DNA of 64,000 bases from positions 186,001 to 250,000 of the forward strand of contig JAPNUR010000003.1 of NCBI GenBank assembly GCA_026627385.1. The letters run 5' to 3'. The notes beneath the pieces are model-generated. The model had not been told where the DNA came from, made no database searches, and saw only the letters and a program-made list of their open reading frames with translations. Below are positions 34,860-44,595 of this stretch, in pieces; position 1 is the stretch's first letter, and every line of letters starts with the position of its first letter. A program made the position numbers and the translations under genes. Source of the DNA: Bacillota bacterium (GTDB lineage Bacteria > Bacillota > Sulfobacillia > Sulfobacillales > Sulfobacillaceae).

Positions 34860-35791
34860 CCAAGGCGCTGGCGGGGGTCATAGGGCTCGCTGTCTCGTTG
34901 GTGCTGGGCCCGGTGGTGATCCCTATTCTCAAACGGCTGAAATTTGGACAGCACGTGCGTGAGCAGGGACCAGAGGCGCATTTGAAAAAGCAAGGAACCC
35001 CGACGATGGGTGGTGTCATTTTTTTGGCGGCATTGCCCATCGCGGTTGCCTTGCTCGATGGCACAAGCCACCGCGCGTGGGCCTTGGTGGGATTGACGTG
35101 GGGCTACGGGCTTTTGGGGTTGGCCGACGACATGCTGAAAGTCGTGTTTAAACGTCCCCTGGGTCTCAAAGCGCGGGAGAAACTTTTAGGCCAAGTGCTG
35201 TTGGCCGTGGCCTTTGCCTGGTACGTGTATCCGTGGGTGCCGCACCGCTATCGCCTTCCGTTTGGATGGGGTACCTGGCCATTCGGTGGCTGGTATGGCC
35301 CCATTGCGGTCCTGGCGATTTTGGGCGCGGCCAACGCCGTCAATATCACGGATGGGCTTGATGGTCTGGCGGCGGGGGCCTCGGCCATCTCCTTTGGCTT
35401 CTTTGCCTTGTTGGGACTCAAGCTGCGGGATGTAGCTGCCACGGTATTTGCGCTGACCATGGTCGGGGGACTGATTGGGTTTTTGCGGGTCAATTTACAT
35501 CCTGCCAAAGTGTTCATGGGTGATACCGGAGCCTTGGCCTTGGGTGCCGGGTTGGCGGGCTTGGCGATTCTCACGGGCTCCCCGCTCCTCTTGCCTATTG
35601 TCGGGCTGTTGTTCGTGATCGAAACGTTGTCTGTCATCGTGCAGGTGGTGAGCTTCCGCCTCACCGGCCGTCGGGTGCTGCGCATGAGCCCTCTTCATCA
35701 TCATTTTGAGCTGAGCGGGTGGTCGGAGGAACAGGTGGTGACCGTCTTTTGGTTAGTGTCCATGGTGGGGGCGGTGATGGCATGGCTGTAA
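34856..35791 (+). CDS. mraY: Phospho-N-acetylmuramoyl-pentapeptide transferase MraY
   Basis: 311 residues with about ten membrane helices. Characteristic cytosolic loops are QGTPTMGGVIFL, LGLADDMLKVV (the Asp pair), NAVNITDGLDGLAAG, FMGDTGALALG, and the final LRMSPLHHHFEL. It transfers phospho-MurNAc-pentapeptide to undecaprenyl phosphate, forming lipid I. ATG 34856 overlaps the murF stop; the 3' end overlaps ftsW by ten bases. murD, normally the next gene, is absent. Confidence 0.97.
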   Translation: MTKALAGVIGLAVSLVLGPVVIPILKRLKFGQHVREQGPEAHLKKQGTPTMGGVIFLAALPIAVALLDGTSHRAWALVGLTWGYGLLGLADDMLKVVFKRPLGLKAREKLLGQVLLAVAFAWYVYPWVPHRYRLPFGWGTWPFGGWYGPIAVLAILGAANAVNITDGLDGLAAGASAISFGFFALLGLKLRDVAATVFALTMVGGLIGFLRVNLHPAKVFMGDTGALALGAGLAGLAILTGSPLLLPIVGLLFVIETLSVIVQVVSFRLTGRRVLRMSPLHHHFELSGWSEEQVVTVFWLVSMVGAVMAWL

Positions 35792-36912
35792 ATCGTCCTG
35801 AACGGGTGAAAGCATTAAAGGAGAGCCGCGGGTCAATCGACTATCTTTTGCTCTTTAGCGTCATCGGGTTATTGGCTATCGGCACCGTGGTGGTGTTTTC
35901 GGCTAGCGCCTCGACCGCGTATCAAACCGTTGGCAATCCCTATTACTATTTTGAGCGTCAGGTGTTGTGGGGACTTTTGGGGTTGATTGTGTTGGCGGTG
36001 GCGACACGCTTCGACTATTGGCGCTACCAAAAATGGGCACTGCCGCTCTTCTTGGTCTCCGTGGTATTATTGGTGGCGGTACTGATTCCGCACGTTGGCA
36101 TTGAGATTAACGGATCGCGGCGCTGGTTAGGGGCGGGGCCTTTACAAATTCAGCCGTCGGAATTAGCCAAAATTGGCATGATTTTTTTGTTCGCGCGCCT
36201 ATTGACGTTGCATCAAGCACAACTTGGCGACTTTTGGCGAGGGGTGGTGCCCCACGTTGCCCTGGCCCTGGTCGTTTTAGCGTTAGTGCTGGCTGAACCG
36301 GATCTCGGCACGACGATGGTCATTGCCGGGACGTTTTTCGTGATGCTGTTTGTGGCTGGGGCGAAAAAACGCCATCTCGGGGTGCTGGTGGGATCAGGAA
36401 TGCCGGTGTTAGGCGCCGCGATTGCCTTGGAACCCTATCGGTTGCAGCGCATTGTGGCGTTCACCGACCCTTGGAAGCATCCCTTAGGTGAAGGGTTTCA
36501 CACCATCCAGGCGCTATTAGCGCTGGGATCAGGGGGCATCCTGGGACTGGGTTTAGGCTATTCCCGACAAGCGCTGGGGTTTTTGCCGGAATCCTTTACC
36601 GACTTTATCTTTGCCGTGCTCGGTGAGGAATTGGGCCTGATTGGGACGCTGACCGTCGTGATCTTATTCCTCATCGTTGCCTGGCGCGGGTATCGGATTG
36701 CCATGCGCGCGCCGGACCTGTTTTCCAGCCTGCTGGCGACCGGGTTTACCACGATGATCGCGCTGCAAGCGGCCATTAACATGGGCGTGGTGACCGCCAC
36801 ATTGCCGGTTACCGGGATTACCCTGCCGTTTATTAGCTATGGCGGGTCATCCTTAGTGTTGAGTCTGGCGGGTGTGGGGGTGTTGTTGAATATTTCGAGG
36901 CACACCACGTAA
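35782..36912 (+). CDS. ftsW: SEDS glycosyltransferase FtsW (or SpoVE)
   Basis: 376 residues with ten helices and SEDS signatures: the N-terminal FSASASTAY, QPSELAKIGMIFLFA, the catalytic Asp region LAEPDLGTTMVI, and the C-terminal GITLPFISYGGSSL. It polymerises lipid II together with a class B PBP. ATG 35782 overlaps mraY by ten bases. In sporulating Firmicutes the dcw copy is often SpoVE; sequence alone does not separate these. Confidence 0.93.
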   Translation: MAVNRPERVKALKESRGSIDYLLLFSVIGLLAIGTVVVFSASASTAYQTVGNPYYYFERQVLWGLLGLIVLAVATRFDYWRYQKWALPLFLVSVVLLVAVLIPHVGIEINGSRRWLGAGPLQIQPSELAKIGMIFLFARLLTLHQAQLGDFWRGVVPHVALALVVLALVLAEPDLGTTMVIAGTFFVMLFVAGAKKRHLGVLVGSGMPVLGAAIALEPYRLQRIVAFTDPWKHPLGEGFHTIQALLALGSGGILGLGLGYSRQALGFLPESFTDFIFAVLGEELGLIGTLTVVILFLIVAWRGYRIAMRAPDLFSSLLATGFTTMIALQAAINMGVVTATLPVTGITLPFISYGGSSLVLSLAGVGVLLNISRHTT

Positions 36913-36986
36913 GACACGGCATATGGTAGGGATTGCGTCGGTTCGTCGGGCGTGACGTCGGGAACACGGGGATAAGGGTGAGAGCG

Positions 36987-38111
36987 ATGCGGGTCGTGTT
37001 GAGTGGGGGCGGTAGCGGCGGACATATTTATCCGGCTTTGGCCATTGCCCAGGGGTTGATGAAGGAGGAGCCGAGCGCGGAGTTGCTGTACATTGGGACC
37101 CAGCATGGGCTGGAGCGCGACTTAGTGCCCCGTGCGGCGGTGCCATTTCGAACTATTCATGCGCGTGGGCTCATGGTCCGTGGCGTGACCGGTAAGGTGG
37201 CGGGAGCGATTAGTGCCGCACAGGGACTTCGGGAGGCGCTGACCATCCTGCGCGAGTTCCGCCCCGACGTTGTCGTGGGAACCGGTGGCTACGTGTCGGG
37301 ACCCGTGGGCCTTGCAGCAAGCTGGTTAAAGGTGCCGCTAATTATTCAGGAGCAAAATGCCTGGCCAGGTCTCACCAATCGCGAACTGGCAAAGCGTGCC
37401 TACGCGGTCTTTGTGCCCTATGAAGAAGCGCGCGCGTACTTTCCCCGCGGATCTCACGTGATCGTGGCTGGCAACCCCTTCACGGTGCCGGCCCGTCCTC
37501 TTACGCGCAGTCAAGCGCGTCAGGCCTTGGGGCTTTCGGAGCATCTCAGGGTGTTGATGGCTACCGGCGGCAGCCAAGGGGCTGAAGCCATTAACGCGCT
37601 GATGCTGCGCCTCATGCCCCGGTGTCAGGATGATCCGCACATTGGCGTGTTATGGGCCACGGGCCAACGCTATTATGACCAGGTGACTCAGGAACTTCAT
37701 CGGCGGTTTCCCGACGGATGGGATGCGGAGCGCCTGCGCGTGGAACCGTACTTCTACCAGATTCAAGATATGTACCAGGCCAGCGATTTATACCTCGGTC
37801 GTGCGGGGGCCATGACGCTAACGGATTGCCAAGCGTTTGGGTTACCCGCGGTGTTGATTCCGAGCCCGCACGTCAGCGAGGATCATCAGACGAAGAACGC
37901 CCGGGCGATTGAACGCCGAGGAGCCGGGGTGGTGTTGGCGGAAAGTGAAGCACTGGATCGAGCCGATGAAATCTTGGCCCTGTTGCGCGATATTGAGCGA
38001 TGCCGTGAGATGGCTCGCGCCATGGGGGCCTTGTTCGACGGCACCGCGCTCGATCGCATGGTTCACACCATTATCGAGGCGGCGCGGCAGCGGAGGCGGA
38101 ATTGGCGATGA
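36987..38111 (+). CDS. murG: UDP-GlcNAc:lipid I N-acetylglucosaminyltransferase MurG
   Basis: 374 residues of GT28 fold with N-terminal GGGSGGHIYPALA, GTGGYVSGPVGLAA and QEQNAWPGLTNR. The C-terminal donor region reads GGSQGAEAINAL and LGRAGAMTLTDCQAFGLPAVLIPSP. It makes lipid II at the inner membrane face. ATG 36987 gives the family N-terminus (MRVVLSGGG); the frame remains open up to 36933. The 3' end overlaps murB by ATGA. Confidence 0.97.
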   Translation: MRVVLSGGGSGGHIYPALAIAQGLMKEEPSAELLYIGTQHGLERDLVPRAAVPFRTIHARGLMVRGVTGKVAGAISAAQGLREALTILREFRPDVVVGTGGYVSGPVGLAASWLKVPLIIQEQNAWPGLTNRELAKRAYAVFVPYEEARAYFPRGSHVIVAGNPFTVPARPLTRSQARQALGLSEHLRVLMATGGSQGAEAINALMLRLMPRCQDDPHIGVLWATGQRYYDQVTQELHRRFPDGWDAERLRVEPYFYQIQDMYQASDLYLGRAGAMTLTDCQAFGLPAVLIPSPHVSEDHQTKNARAIERRGAGVVLAESEALDRADEILALLRDIERCREMARAMGALFDGTALDRMVHTIIEAARQRRRNWR

Positions 38112-39085
38112 ACAAAGAGGAGATCGCCCAGCATTTGATGGTTATGCGCGTGGGCACGGTGCGCGTAGACGAGCCATTAAAACGCCATACGTCATTTCGC
38201 ATTGGCGGACCCGCGTCCGTCTTTGTTGAGCCCGAGACCTTAGATGGGGTGGTGGCCGTTTTAGATTGGGTCCGGGATGAAAAGATTCCCTACTTCATTA
38301 TTGGCCAAGGCACCAATATTCTGGTGTCTGACCGCGGGGTCGACGCTGTCGTCATTTCGACGGCGCGGGGGTTAAAAGGGGTCGAGGTGAGCCCCCCGCG
38401 CATTCGGGCTGGGTCGGGTGTCTTGTTAACGAAGTTGTGCCACTTGGCGGCGAAGGCACAATTAACGGGTCTTGAGTTTGCCATCAGCATTCCCGGTACG
38501 TTGGGCGGCGCTCTGGTGATGAATGCCGGTGCGCATGGCAGCGCCATGGTGGAGGTGGTAGAAAGTGTGCTTGTCTGGGATGCGCGCGAGGGTGTGCGCA
38601 CCATCTCTGGCGATGAGGCGCAATTTGAATATCGCCAGAGCCGTTTTATGCATTATCCCTGGATTGCCCTCGAAGCCGTCCTGCAGTTAAGACCCGGCAA
38701 TCCGGACGCGATCCGCCAGACCATGCAGCACAACATGGAGTATCGCAAGAGAACCCAGCCGGTGGGTGAACCCAATGCCGGGAGTATTTTTAAAAACCCG
38801 CTGCCGGATTATGCAGGCCGTCTCATTGAATCGGTGGGTGCCAAGGGCTGGCGCGAGGGCGACGCCGAGGTCTCGCGACTGCATGCCAACTTCATTGTCA
38901 ATCGGGGCAATGCGACGGCAAAAGATGTCTTGACGCTGATGCGCCGCGTCCGACGCGAGGTTTATCGGGCCACAGGGATTATCCTCAAACCCGAAGTGCG
39001 ATGGATTGGTCCAGGAGAAGGAGGAGCCGAAGCAACATGGGAAAATTTGTGGTGCGAGGAGGGCGCCGGCTTGAGGGAGTTCTAA
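38108..39085 (+). CDS. murB: UDP-N-acetylenolpyruvoylglucosamine reductase MurB
   Basis: 325 residues, a FAD-binding type II MurB. The motifs are HTSFRIGGPASVF, GQGTNILVSDRG, LEFAISIPGTLGGALVMNAGA and, at the C-terminal active site, EPNAGSIFKNP (the Ser proton donor). It reduces the enolpyruvyl group to lactyl. ATG 38108 overlaps the murG stop. Its last 49 bases overlap the start of murA. Confidence 0.97.
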   Translation: MNKEEIAQHLMVMRVGTVRVDEPLKRHTSFRIGGPASVFVEPETLDGVVAVLDWVRDEKIPYFIIGQGTNILVSDRGVDAVVISTARGLKGVEVSPPRIRAGSGVLLTKLCHLAAKAQLTGLEFAISIPGTLGGALVMNAGAHGSAMVEVVESVLVWDAREGVRTISGDEAQFEYRQSRFMHYPWIALEAVLQLRPGNPDAIRQTMQHNMEYRKRTQPVGEPNAGSIFKNPLPDYAGRLIESVGAKGWREGDAEVSRLHANFIVNRGNATAKDVLTLMRRVRREVYRATGIILKPEVRWIGPGEGGAEATWENLWCEEGAGLREF

Positions 39086-40293
39086 GGGTTCACGGAGCCA
39101 AGAACGCCGCCTTACCCATTATGGCCGCGTCGGTGCTGGCGGCGAGTCCAGTGACGCTCCTGGGTGTGCCCAAACTCCGCGACGTGGACGTCATGATTGA
39201 GGTGTTGCAATCCTTAGGAGCCTCGGTGGCGTGGCAGGATGATGCGCTAACCATTGATCCACGTGGTATTCATCAGTATGTCATTCCTCAGGAGCTTATG
39301 CTCAAAATGCGCGCGTCAATCTTTGTGGTCGGGCCGCTGCTGGCCCGACTGGGTCACGCTGTGGCCATGCAACCCGGGGGGTGCTCGATTGGTGATCGCC
39401 CCATCGACATCCATATTTACGGATTTCAGCAGTTGGGTGCTAAAGTCTCCGAGACCGATGAAGGCACCCGGCTTGATGCCGAAAAGCTGAGGCCGAATAC
39501 GATACACCTTAGTTATCCCTCGGTGGGCGCGACCGAGAATTTGATGATGGCGGCTTCCCTGATTGCCGGGGAAACGCGGATTCGCAACGCCGCCATGGAA
39601 CCGGAAATCGTCGATTTAGCCCAGTTTTTAGAAAAGATGGGGGCGGTCGTGAGGGGGGCGGGGACACCAGATATCCGCATTTTGGGTCGTGAGGTGCTGC
39701 ATGGCGTCACGCATACGGTGATTCCCGACCGCATTGAGGCAGCCACCTTTATCTTGGCGACGGCAGCTACAGGCGGCCATTTGACGCTGGAAAATTGCAT
39801 TGTGGAGCATTTGCCGGGATTAACGGGGCGGCTCAGAGAATTAGGCGTGGAAATTCGCGTCGACGACGGCGATCGCGTGGAGGTCTGGGCACCCGAACGT
39901 TATCGGACAGTGCCTGTCTCTTTGCACACCGGTCCCTATCCGGGGTTTGCGACCGATATGCAAGCCCAATTTATGGCCTTTTTGCTCAAAGTGCCAGGCG
40001 TGCACATTATTTCGGAACGGGTGTTCGAAAATCGGTTAGGCCATGCCCGGGAACTTCGGCGCATGGGGGCCCAAATTGTGGCGGATCAGCGTGTCGCGTT
40101 GATTTATGGAGGACGACCGTTGCATGCCGCGGAAGTGCGCGCCTTGGATTTACGAGCAGGCGCGGCCTTGGTGATTGCGGGTCTCATGTGCGACGGGGAA
40201 ACGGTGATCCAGGACCGTGAGGTCATTGAACGCGGATACGAAGATTTAGACGGCAGACTTCGAGCCTTAGGAGCAGACATCGAGAAACAGTAG
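39037..40293 (+). CDS. murA: UDP-N-acetylglucosamine 1-carboxyvinyltransferase MurA
   Basis: 418 residues of EPSP-synthase fold. N-terminal HGAKNAALPIMAASVLA and the catalytic loop PGGCSIGDRPIDIHIY are present. The Cys of that loop is the fosfomycin target, so a fosfomycin-sensitive enzyme is expected. It starts MurNAc synthesis. ATG 39037 has GGAGAAGGAGG upstream, inside murB (49-base overlap). After it come 180 bases without a gene where ftsQ/divIB would be expected. Confidence 0.97.
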   Translation: MGKFVVRGGRRLEGVLRVHGAKNAALPIMAASVLAASPVTLLGVPKLRDVDVMIEVLQSLGASVAWQDDALTIDPRGIHQYVIPQELMLKMRASIFVVGPLLARLGHAVAMQPGGCSIGDRPIDIHIYGFQQLGAKVSETDEGTRLDAEKLRPNTIHLSYPSVGATENLMMAASLIAGETRIRNAAMEPEIVDLAQFLEKMGAVVRGAGTPDIRILGREVLHGVTHTVIPDRIEAATFILATAATGGHLTLENCIVEHLPGLTGRLRELGVEIRVDDGDRVEVWAPERYRTVPVSLHTGPYPGFATDMQAQFMAFLLKVPGVHIISERVFENRLGHARELRRMGAQIVADQRVALIYGGRPLHAAEVRALDLRAGAALVIAGLMCDGETVIQDREVIERGYEDLDGRLRALGADIEKQ

Positions 40294-40474
40294 GCTTATA
40301 CTGGATCAGATGGTGTCAAAGTCTCAGCGACCCGAAGGGCCGGGTCGGGGGGAAGCACGGACCACCTCGGTGAGGCAGTGGTTAAAATTGTATCTTGGGC
40401 CAGTTTAATGCAGGAAAAATGCGTTTCAAAGAGAAGTTCATGGAATAATCAGCGTACGCGAGGGGAGGTGCCGA
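40294..40474 (+). promoter_or_regulatory. Leader of ftsAZ, with possible sigma-H-like promoter
   Basis: The 180 bases between murA and ftsA hold no gene. AGGAAAA (40412-40418), followed after about 11 bases by a GAA-containing element (AGAGAAG), resembles the sigma-H consensus with one mismatch. In Bacillus subtilis ftsAZ has a sigma-H promoter for polar septation. This is a weak call. Confidence 0.3.
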
Positions 40475-41671
40475 ATGGCCAAACGTCCGCTCATACTGGC
40501 TGTAGACGTCGGAACGACCAAAGTCTCTGCGTTAGTGGGGGAAGCCCGCCCGGACGGGGAGCTCGTCGTGTTGGGCGTGGCTGCCACCCCGGTGGTGGGG
40601 ATGAGGCGTGGACTCGTCTTTGAAGTGGAGCGTGTTGCGCTGGCCATTCGCGATGCGGTCAATCGTGCCAATAGCATGGCCGGCACCGAGTTAAGCCATG
40701 CAGCCGTGGCCGTGAACGGCGACCACTTGACCCTTACGGCCGGACAAGCCCGCCTAGGACTCAAAACGGGCACGGTCCGCAAGGAAGATATGGCACAAGT
40801 GATGAAGCGGGCGGCCCATGGTCGCCTGGACCCGGAGCGCGAAGTGGTGGAAGTGCTAAGCCACGGGTTAGCGGTGGATGGTTTCCGCGGGGTGTCGGAT
40901 CCGGTAGGCATGATTGCCCGAGAGTTGGAAATGGATGTGTGGGTCGTGAGCGGGGTGAGCACCGTCCTGCGGAATTTGCGGCGGGTATTGACGATGGCAG
41001 GGGTTACTCCCGTGATGTGGGTGCCCGCGCCGCGGGCGTCGGCAGATGGCGTGTTGTCCGAGGACGAAAAGAAGGTGGGGGTGGTTCATCTTGATGTGGG
41101 CGGCGGCACCACGGGGGTGACGGTATATCGTGCCGGGCAGATGCAATATCTTGGAGTCATCCCCATAGGCGGCGAATCGATTACGTCCGACCTGAGTGTC
41201 GGCTTAGGCGTGGTGTCTACCCAGGCCGAGCGATTGAAACTGGAATATGCGGCGGTGGGTTCAGAGCGTGAAGGCACGGTTGAAGTGCGGGCCGTTAGTG
41301 GCCAGTCGGTGAAGTTAATTCCTGTGAAGGAACTCGAAGACATCGTATCAGCGCGTGTCGATGAATGGACGCAGTTTGTTGAACAGCATTTAAGCCGTGT
41401 CGAGTGGGCGAAGGGGCCTGGGGCCGGCGTGGTGATGACGGGCGGCGGGTCCTTGTTGAAGGGTCTGGGCTCCTATCTCGAACAACGATGGGGATGGCCC
41501 GTTCGCCTTGGGGTGCCCATTGGCCTCGGGGGGCTTTCCGACTTGTCGCGTAGCCCAGGTTATGCCGTAGTGGTTGGCGTGGCGCGCAACGGACGCCAGG
41601 CGGCGTTAGACGTGCCTACGGAGTCGTGGGTGCGCCGGCTTATACAATTTTGGTTAAATTTATGGAATTGA
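40475..41671 (+). CDS. ftsA: Cell-division actin homologue FtsA
   Basis: 398 residues of actin-like ATPase fold. It begins AVDVGTTKVSALVGE (phosphate-1) and continues with the SHMA-type 1C domain and HLDVGGGTTGVTVY (phosphate-2). Near the end are MTGGGSLLKGL (adenosine) and a C-terminal amphipathic helix SWVRRLIQFWLNLW that would anchor it to the membrane. It tethers FtsZ. The ribosome site GGGGAGG is close to the ATG. ftsZ follows after 39 bases. Confidence 0.95.
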   Translation: MAKRPLILAVDVGTTKVSALVGEARPDGELVVLGVAATPVVGMRRGLVFEVERVALAIRDAVNRANSMAGTELSHAAVAVNGDHLTLTAGQARLGLKTGTVRKEDMAQVMKRAAHGRLDPEREVVEVLSHGLAVDGFRGVSDPVGMIARELEMDVWVVSGVSTVLRNLRRVLTMAGVTPVMWVPAPRASADGVLSEDEKKVGVVHLDVGGGTTGVTVYRAGQMQYLGVIPIGGESITSDLSVGLGVVSTQAERLKLEYAAVGSEREGTVEVRAVSGQSVKLIPVKELEDIVSARVDEWTQFVEQHLSRVEWAKGPGAGVVMTGGGSLLKGLGSYLEQRWGWPVRLGVPIGLGGLSDLSRSPGYAVVVGVARNGRQAALDVPTESWVRRLIQFWLNLWN

Positions 41672-41710
41672 CCCTGGATGTCTAGGACCCGCAAATAGGG
41701 AGGAAAAGGC

Positions 41711-42769
41711 ATGTTGGATTTCGATCAAGCGGCGGAAAACTTTGCAGTGATTAAGGTGGTGGGCGTTGGTGGCGGCGGCACTAACGCGGTCAACCGGATG
41801 ATTCAAGCGGGTTTAAAGGGCGTGGAATTCATCGCGGTGAACACGGATGCGCAGGCCTTGGCACTGTCCATGGCTCCCACGCGGTTGCAGGTGGGCGCCA
41901 AATTGACCAAAGGCCTGGGAGCGGGAGCCAATCCGGAGATCGGACAAAAGGCGGCGGAGGAAAGCCGCGAGCAGGTCGCCGATGCGTTGAAGGGTGCCGA
42001 CATGGTGTTTATTACCGCCGGGATGGGTGGGGGCACGGGGACCGGTGCTGCTCCGGTCGTCGCGGAGGTGGCCAAAGAAGTGGGAGCGTTAGCGGTGGGC
42101 GTGGTGACCAAGCCGTTCACGTTTGAAGGCCGTCGTCGGCAAAGTTTTGCGGAAAAAGGGGCCGCCAATCTGAAGGCAAAGGTCGACACCCTAATTACCA
42201 TACCGAATGATCGGCTGTTGCAAGTGGTCGAAAAGAAAACGTCTATTGTGGAAGCCTTTCGCATTGCGGACGATGTCTTGCGCCAAGGGGTGCAAGGGAT
42301 TTCAGACCTCATCGCCGTACCCGGTCTTATCAACTTGGACTTTGCCGATGTCAAGACCATTATGTCGGAAATGGGTTCAGCCTTGATGGGCGTGGGGATT
42401 AGCCAAGGAGAGAACCGTGCGGCGGCGGCTGCCAAAGCCGCGATTTCCAGTCCGCTGTTGGAAACCAGCATTGATGGTGCGCGGGGCGTGTTATTGAATA
42501 TTACCGGTGGGTCGGACTTGGCGTTGTTTGAGGTGAATGAGGCGGCAGAAATTGTGATCCAGGCGGCGGACCCCGAGGCCAATATTATCTTTGGTGCCGT
42601 GATTGACGAAAGTTTGCGCGACGAAGTGCGGGTGACCGTGATTGCGACCGGGTTTACCGGAGAACGATCCCGGCGTGGGGACCTCGAAATGCCGCGGGAG
42701 GAGGTCGAAATTAAGCCATTTTCGCACGACGATCTCGATATTCCAGCGTTTTTAAGACGGCGTTCCTAA
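41711..42769 (+). CDS. ftsZ: Tubulin-like cell-division GTPase FtsZ
   Basis: 352 residues with [13 protein letters not shown], the tubulin signature [11 protein letters not shown], the T7 loop [11 protein letters not shown] and a C-terminal conserved peptide ([12 protein letters not shown]) that binds FtsA/SepF. It forms the Z ring in the cytoplasm. A strong terminator follows, so the dcw transcript can end here before spoIIGA. Confidence 0.98.
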   Translation: MLDFDQAAENFAVIKVVGVGGGGTNAVNRMIQAGLKGVEFIAVNTDAQALALSMAPTRLQVGAKLTKGLGAGANPEIGQKAAEESREQVADALKGADMVFITAGMGGGTGTGAAPVVAEVAKEVGALAVGVVTKPFTFEGRRRQSFAEKGAANLKAKVDTLITIPNDRLLQVVEKKTSIVEAFRIADDVLRQGVQGISDLIAVPGLINLDFADVKTIMSEMGSALMGVGISQGENRAAAAAKAAISSPLLETSIDGARGVLLNITGGSDLALFEVNEAAEIVIQAADPEANIIFGAVIDESLRDEVRVTVIATGFTGERSRRGDLEMPREEVEIKPFSHDDLDIPAFLRRRS

Positions 42770-42783
42770 CGCTGTCGGTTGAG

Positions 42784-42813
42784 ACCCGCTCTCGGGCGAG
42801 AGCGGGTTTTTTT
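42784..42813 (+). terminator. Rho-independent terminator after ftsZ
   Basis: ACCCGCTCTCG (42784-42794) and CGAGAGCGGGT (42797-42807) form an 11-base perfect stem with a two-base turn, followed by a run of T. Confidence 0.9.
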
Positions 42814-42845
42814 GTCGGGAACTTTCAGCAGCCCCTTAGCGCTGA

Positions 42846-42878
42846 TTGACAGAGTTTTTCGGATGCCCTTCCTACAAT
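42846..42878 (+). promoter_or_regulatory. spoIIG-type promoter with over-long spacer and possible Spo0A boxes
   Basis: TTGACA (42846-42851) and TACAAT (42873-42878) are near consensus but 21 bases apart. The Bacillus subtilis spoIIG promoter has the same oddity (22-base spacer) and needs Spo0A-phosphate. TTTCGGA at 42857-42863 in the spacer and TTGTCGGGA at 42812-42820 upstream resemble the TGTCGAA 0A box. Confidence 0.55.
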
Positions 42879-42970
42879 GGCGGTGATGAGAGACATCCTC
42901 TCGATCCCTTCATATGCGTCTTGATTGCCCGGGGATGTGCAGTGACGCCGACCGTTTGGGAGGGAACGCG

Positions 42971-43852
42971 ATGGTTAATGGCGTAAGTGTGTTGATCTCG
43001 ACGGTGGAAATGGATTGGGCCCTCTTATGGACCACGGCCAAGGTCTTTGGGTATCCTGCTTCCACCTTTCGTGTCACGCTGGGCGCCATCATTGGAGTGC
43101 TACCCACGTTATGGGTATTGCTGACACAAAACCTTTATGCGGTGCCGTGGGCGTTAGGACTGTTGTGGCCGATGATCATGGTGGTCGTCCTCTTTGCGGG
43201 TCTTCCACGCCGCGATTGGGTCAAGACGTATGGGCTCTTCATGCTGTTATCACTGATGGCCACCGGCCTCTTTAGCACCGGCATGAGTATGCTGGTGCTG
43301 TGGATGCCCCGGTTTCCCTTTCAGGATTGGATATACGTGGTTCCCATCCTGCTAATGCTCATGAGTTGGCGTCTCCCGCTAAAACGGGTACGGCAAATCT
43401 TGGGTCGGGATACCTATGGGGAAGTGCAACTCACGTTGAACCGCGCAACGCTTCGTTTGCCAGTCCTCTGGGACTCCGGCAATACGCTGGCGGATCCGAT
43501 TTCCCGCCGGCCGGTGGTGATTGTGGAAATGGGGCGGGCTCTTGATTGGATTCCTCAAGAGTTATGGCCGTGGATTTGCGAGGTGCATGCGGGTACGGTA
43601 AGCGCCGGTTCTTTGCCCGAGGCATGGGGTCAACGCACCGCGATCATTAAGTTCCGTACGTTAACGGGCGAAGGGTTTCTGCCGGCTGTGCAGATTGATC
43701 GTGCTGAAGGGCGCTACTTAGATCGCTGGTATGCCATGGTGCCGGTCATGGTTGGATTCTCCCCCACGGTGTTAACCGCTGACCGCAGTTTTGGGGCATT
43801 GGCGTCGCCGCGCACGTTGATTCACTATCCGCACGAAAGGGTGGGAGCATGA
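42971..43852 (+). CDS. spoIIGA: Sigma-E processing peptidase SpoIIGA
   Basis: 293 residues: five membrane helices in the first ~150 residues, then a cytosolic aspartic-protease-like domain with the catalytic motif [12 protein letters not shown]. During sporulation it cleaves pro-sigma-E in the mother cell after a signal from the forespore (SpoIIR). ATG 42971 has GGGAGGGAA upstream; the longer frame from 42914 lacks one. It overlaps sigE by four bases (ATGA). Confidence 0.92.
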   Translation: MVNGVSVLISTVEMDWALLWTTAKVFGYPASTFRVTLGAIIGVLPTLWVLLTQNLYAVPWALGLLWPMIMVVVLFAGLPRRDWVKTYGLFMLLSLMATGLFSTGMSMLVLWMPRFPFQDWIYVVPILLMLMSWRLPLKRVRQILGRDTYGEVQLTLNRATLRLPVLWDSGNTLADPISRRPVVIVEMGRALDWIPQELWPWICEVHAGTVSAGSLPEAWGQRTAIIKFRTLTGEGFLPAVQIDRAEGRYLDRWYAMVPVMVGFSPTVLTADRSFGALASPRTLIHYPHERVGA

Positions 43853-44595
43853 TCGAAACAGAGCCTCGTCTACAAGACGAGAAGTGCCTTTTATGGGACC
43901 GTTTACAGCAGTCCGTCCTAGATCTGTTGGGGTTTCGGGAGTTAGCCGACGTTCACTATGTCGGTTCGAGCGAGGCCCTGCCCCCTCCGCTGAGCGGGGA
44001 TGAAGAGGCGATGTTGTTGCTCCATCTGTCGCGAGGGGAAGCGAGTGCCCGATCGACGTTAATTGAACGCAACTTACGCCTAGTGGTGTATATTGCCAGA
44101 AAGTTTGAAAATACCGGCGTGGGTATTGAAGATTTGGTGTCGATTGGAACCATCGGCTTAATTAAGGCCGTGAATACCTTTAACGTGGAAAAGAAGATTA
44201 AGTTGGCGACTTATGCATCGAAATGTATTGAAAATGAAATTCTCATGTATTTGCGCCGCAACGCCCGCACTCGGTCGGAAGTGTCATTTGATGAGCCGCT
44301 CAATATTGACTGGGACGGTAATGAACTCCTCTTGTCAGATGTGATGGGGACGGACTACGACATCATTTCCAAACCCCTGGAAGAAGAAGTAGACCGCGTC
44401 TTGCTGACCCGTGCGCTGGCCAAATTAACGCCCCGGGAGAAACGGATTATGGAGTTGCGCTTTGGCCTCATTGATGGTGTCGAGCGCACCCAAAAAGAGG
44501 TGGCCGATGCGTTGGGCATTAGCCAGTCCTATATTTCGCGGCTTGAAAAGCGGATCATTAAACGGTTGCGCCGCGAGTTCCGGCGCATGGAATAG
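43849..44595 (+). CDS. sigE: Sporulation sigma factor E precursor
   Basis: 248 residues. The pro-sequence of about 30 residues precedes the processing region [17 protein letters not shown], nearly the same as the B. subtilis site. Region 2 ([28 protein letters not shown]) and region 4 with helix-turn-helix [20 protein letters not shown] follow. It directs mother-cell gene expression once trimmed by SpoIIGA, its cotranscribed neighbour. sigG, normally next, is 8 kb away and inverted. Confidence 0.97.
   Translation: MIETEPRLQDEKCLLWDRLQQSVLDLLGFRELADVHYVGSSEALPPPLSGDEEAMLLLHLSRGEASARSTLIERNLRLVVYIARKFENTGVGIEDLVSIGTIGLIKAVNTFNVEKKIKLATYASKCIENEILMYLRRNARTRSEVSFDEPLNIDWDGNELLLSDVMGTDYDIISKPLEEEVDRVLLTRALAKLTPREKRIMELRFGLIDGVERTQKEVADALGISQSYISRLEKRIIKRLRREFRRME

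Noticed and set aside
40294-40474. A short ftsQ/divIB gene between murA and ftsA
   Set aside because: Only 180 bases are available and no frame encodes a membrane segment with a POTRA-like domain.
41803-42582. Minus-strand 259-codon open frame opposite ftsZ
   Set aside because: Shadow of ftsZ; Ser/Thr/Ala-rich translation with no start signal.
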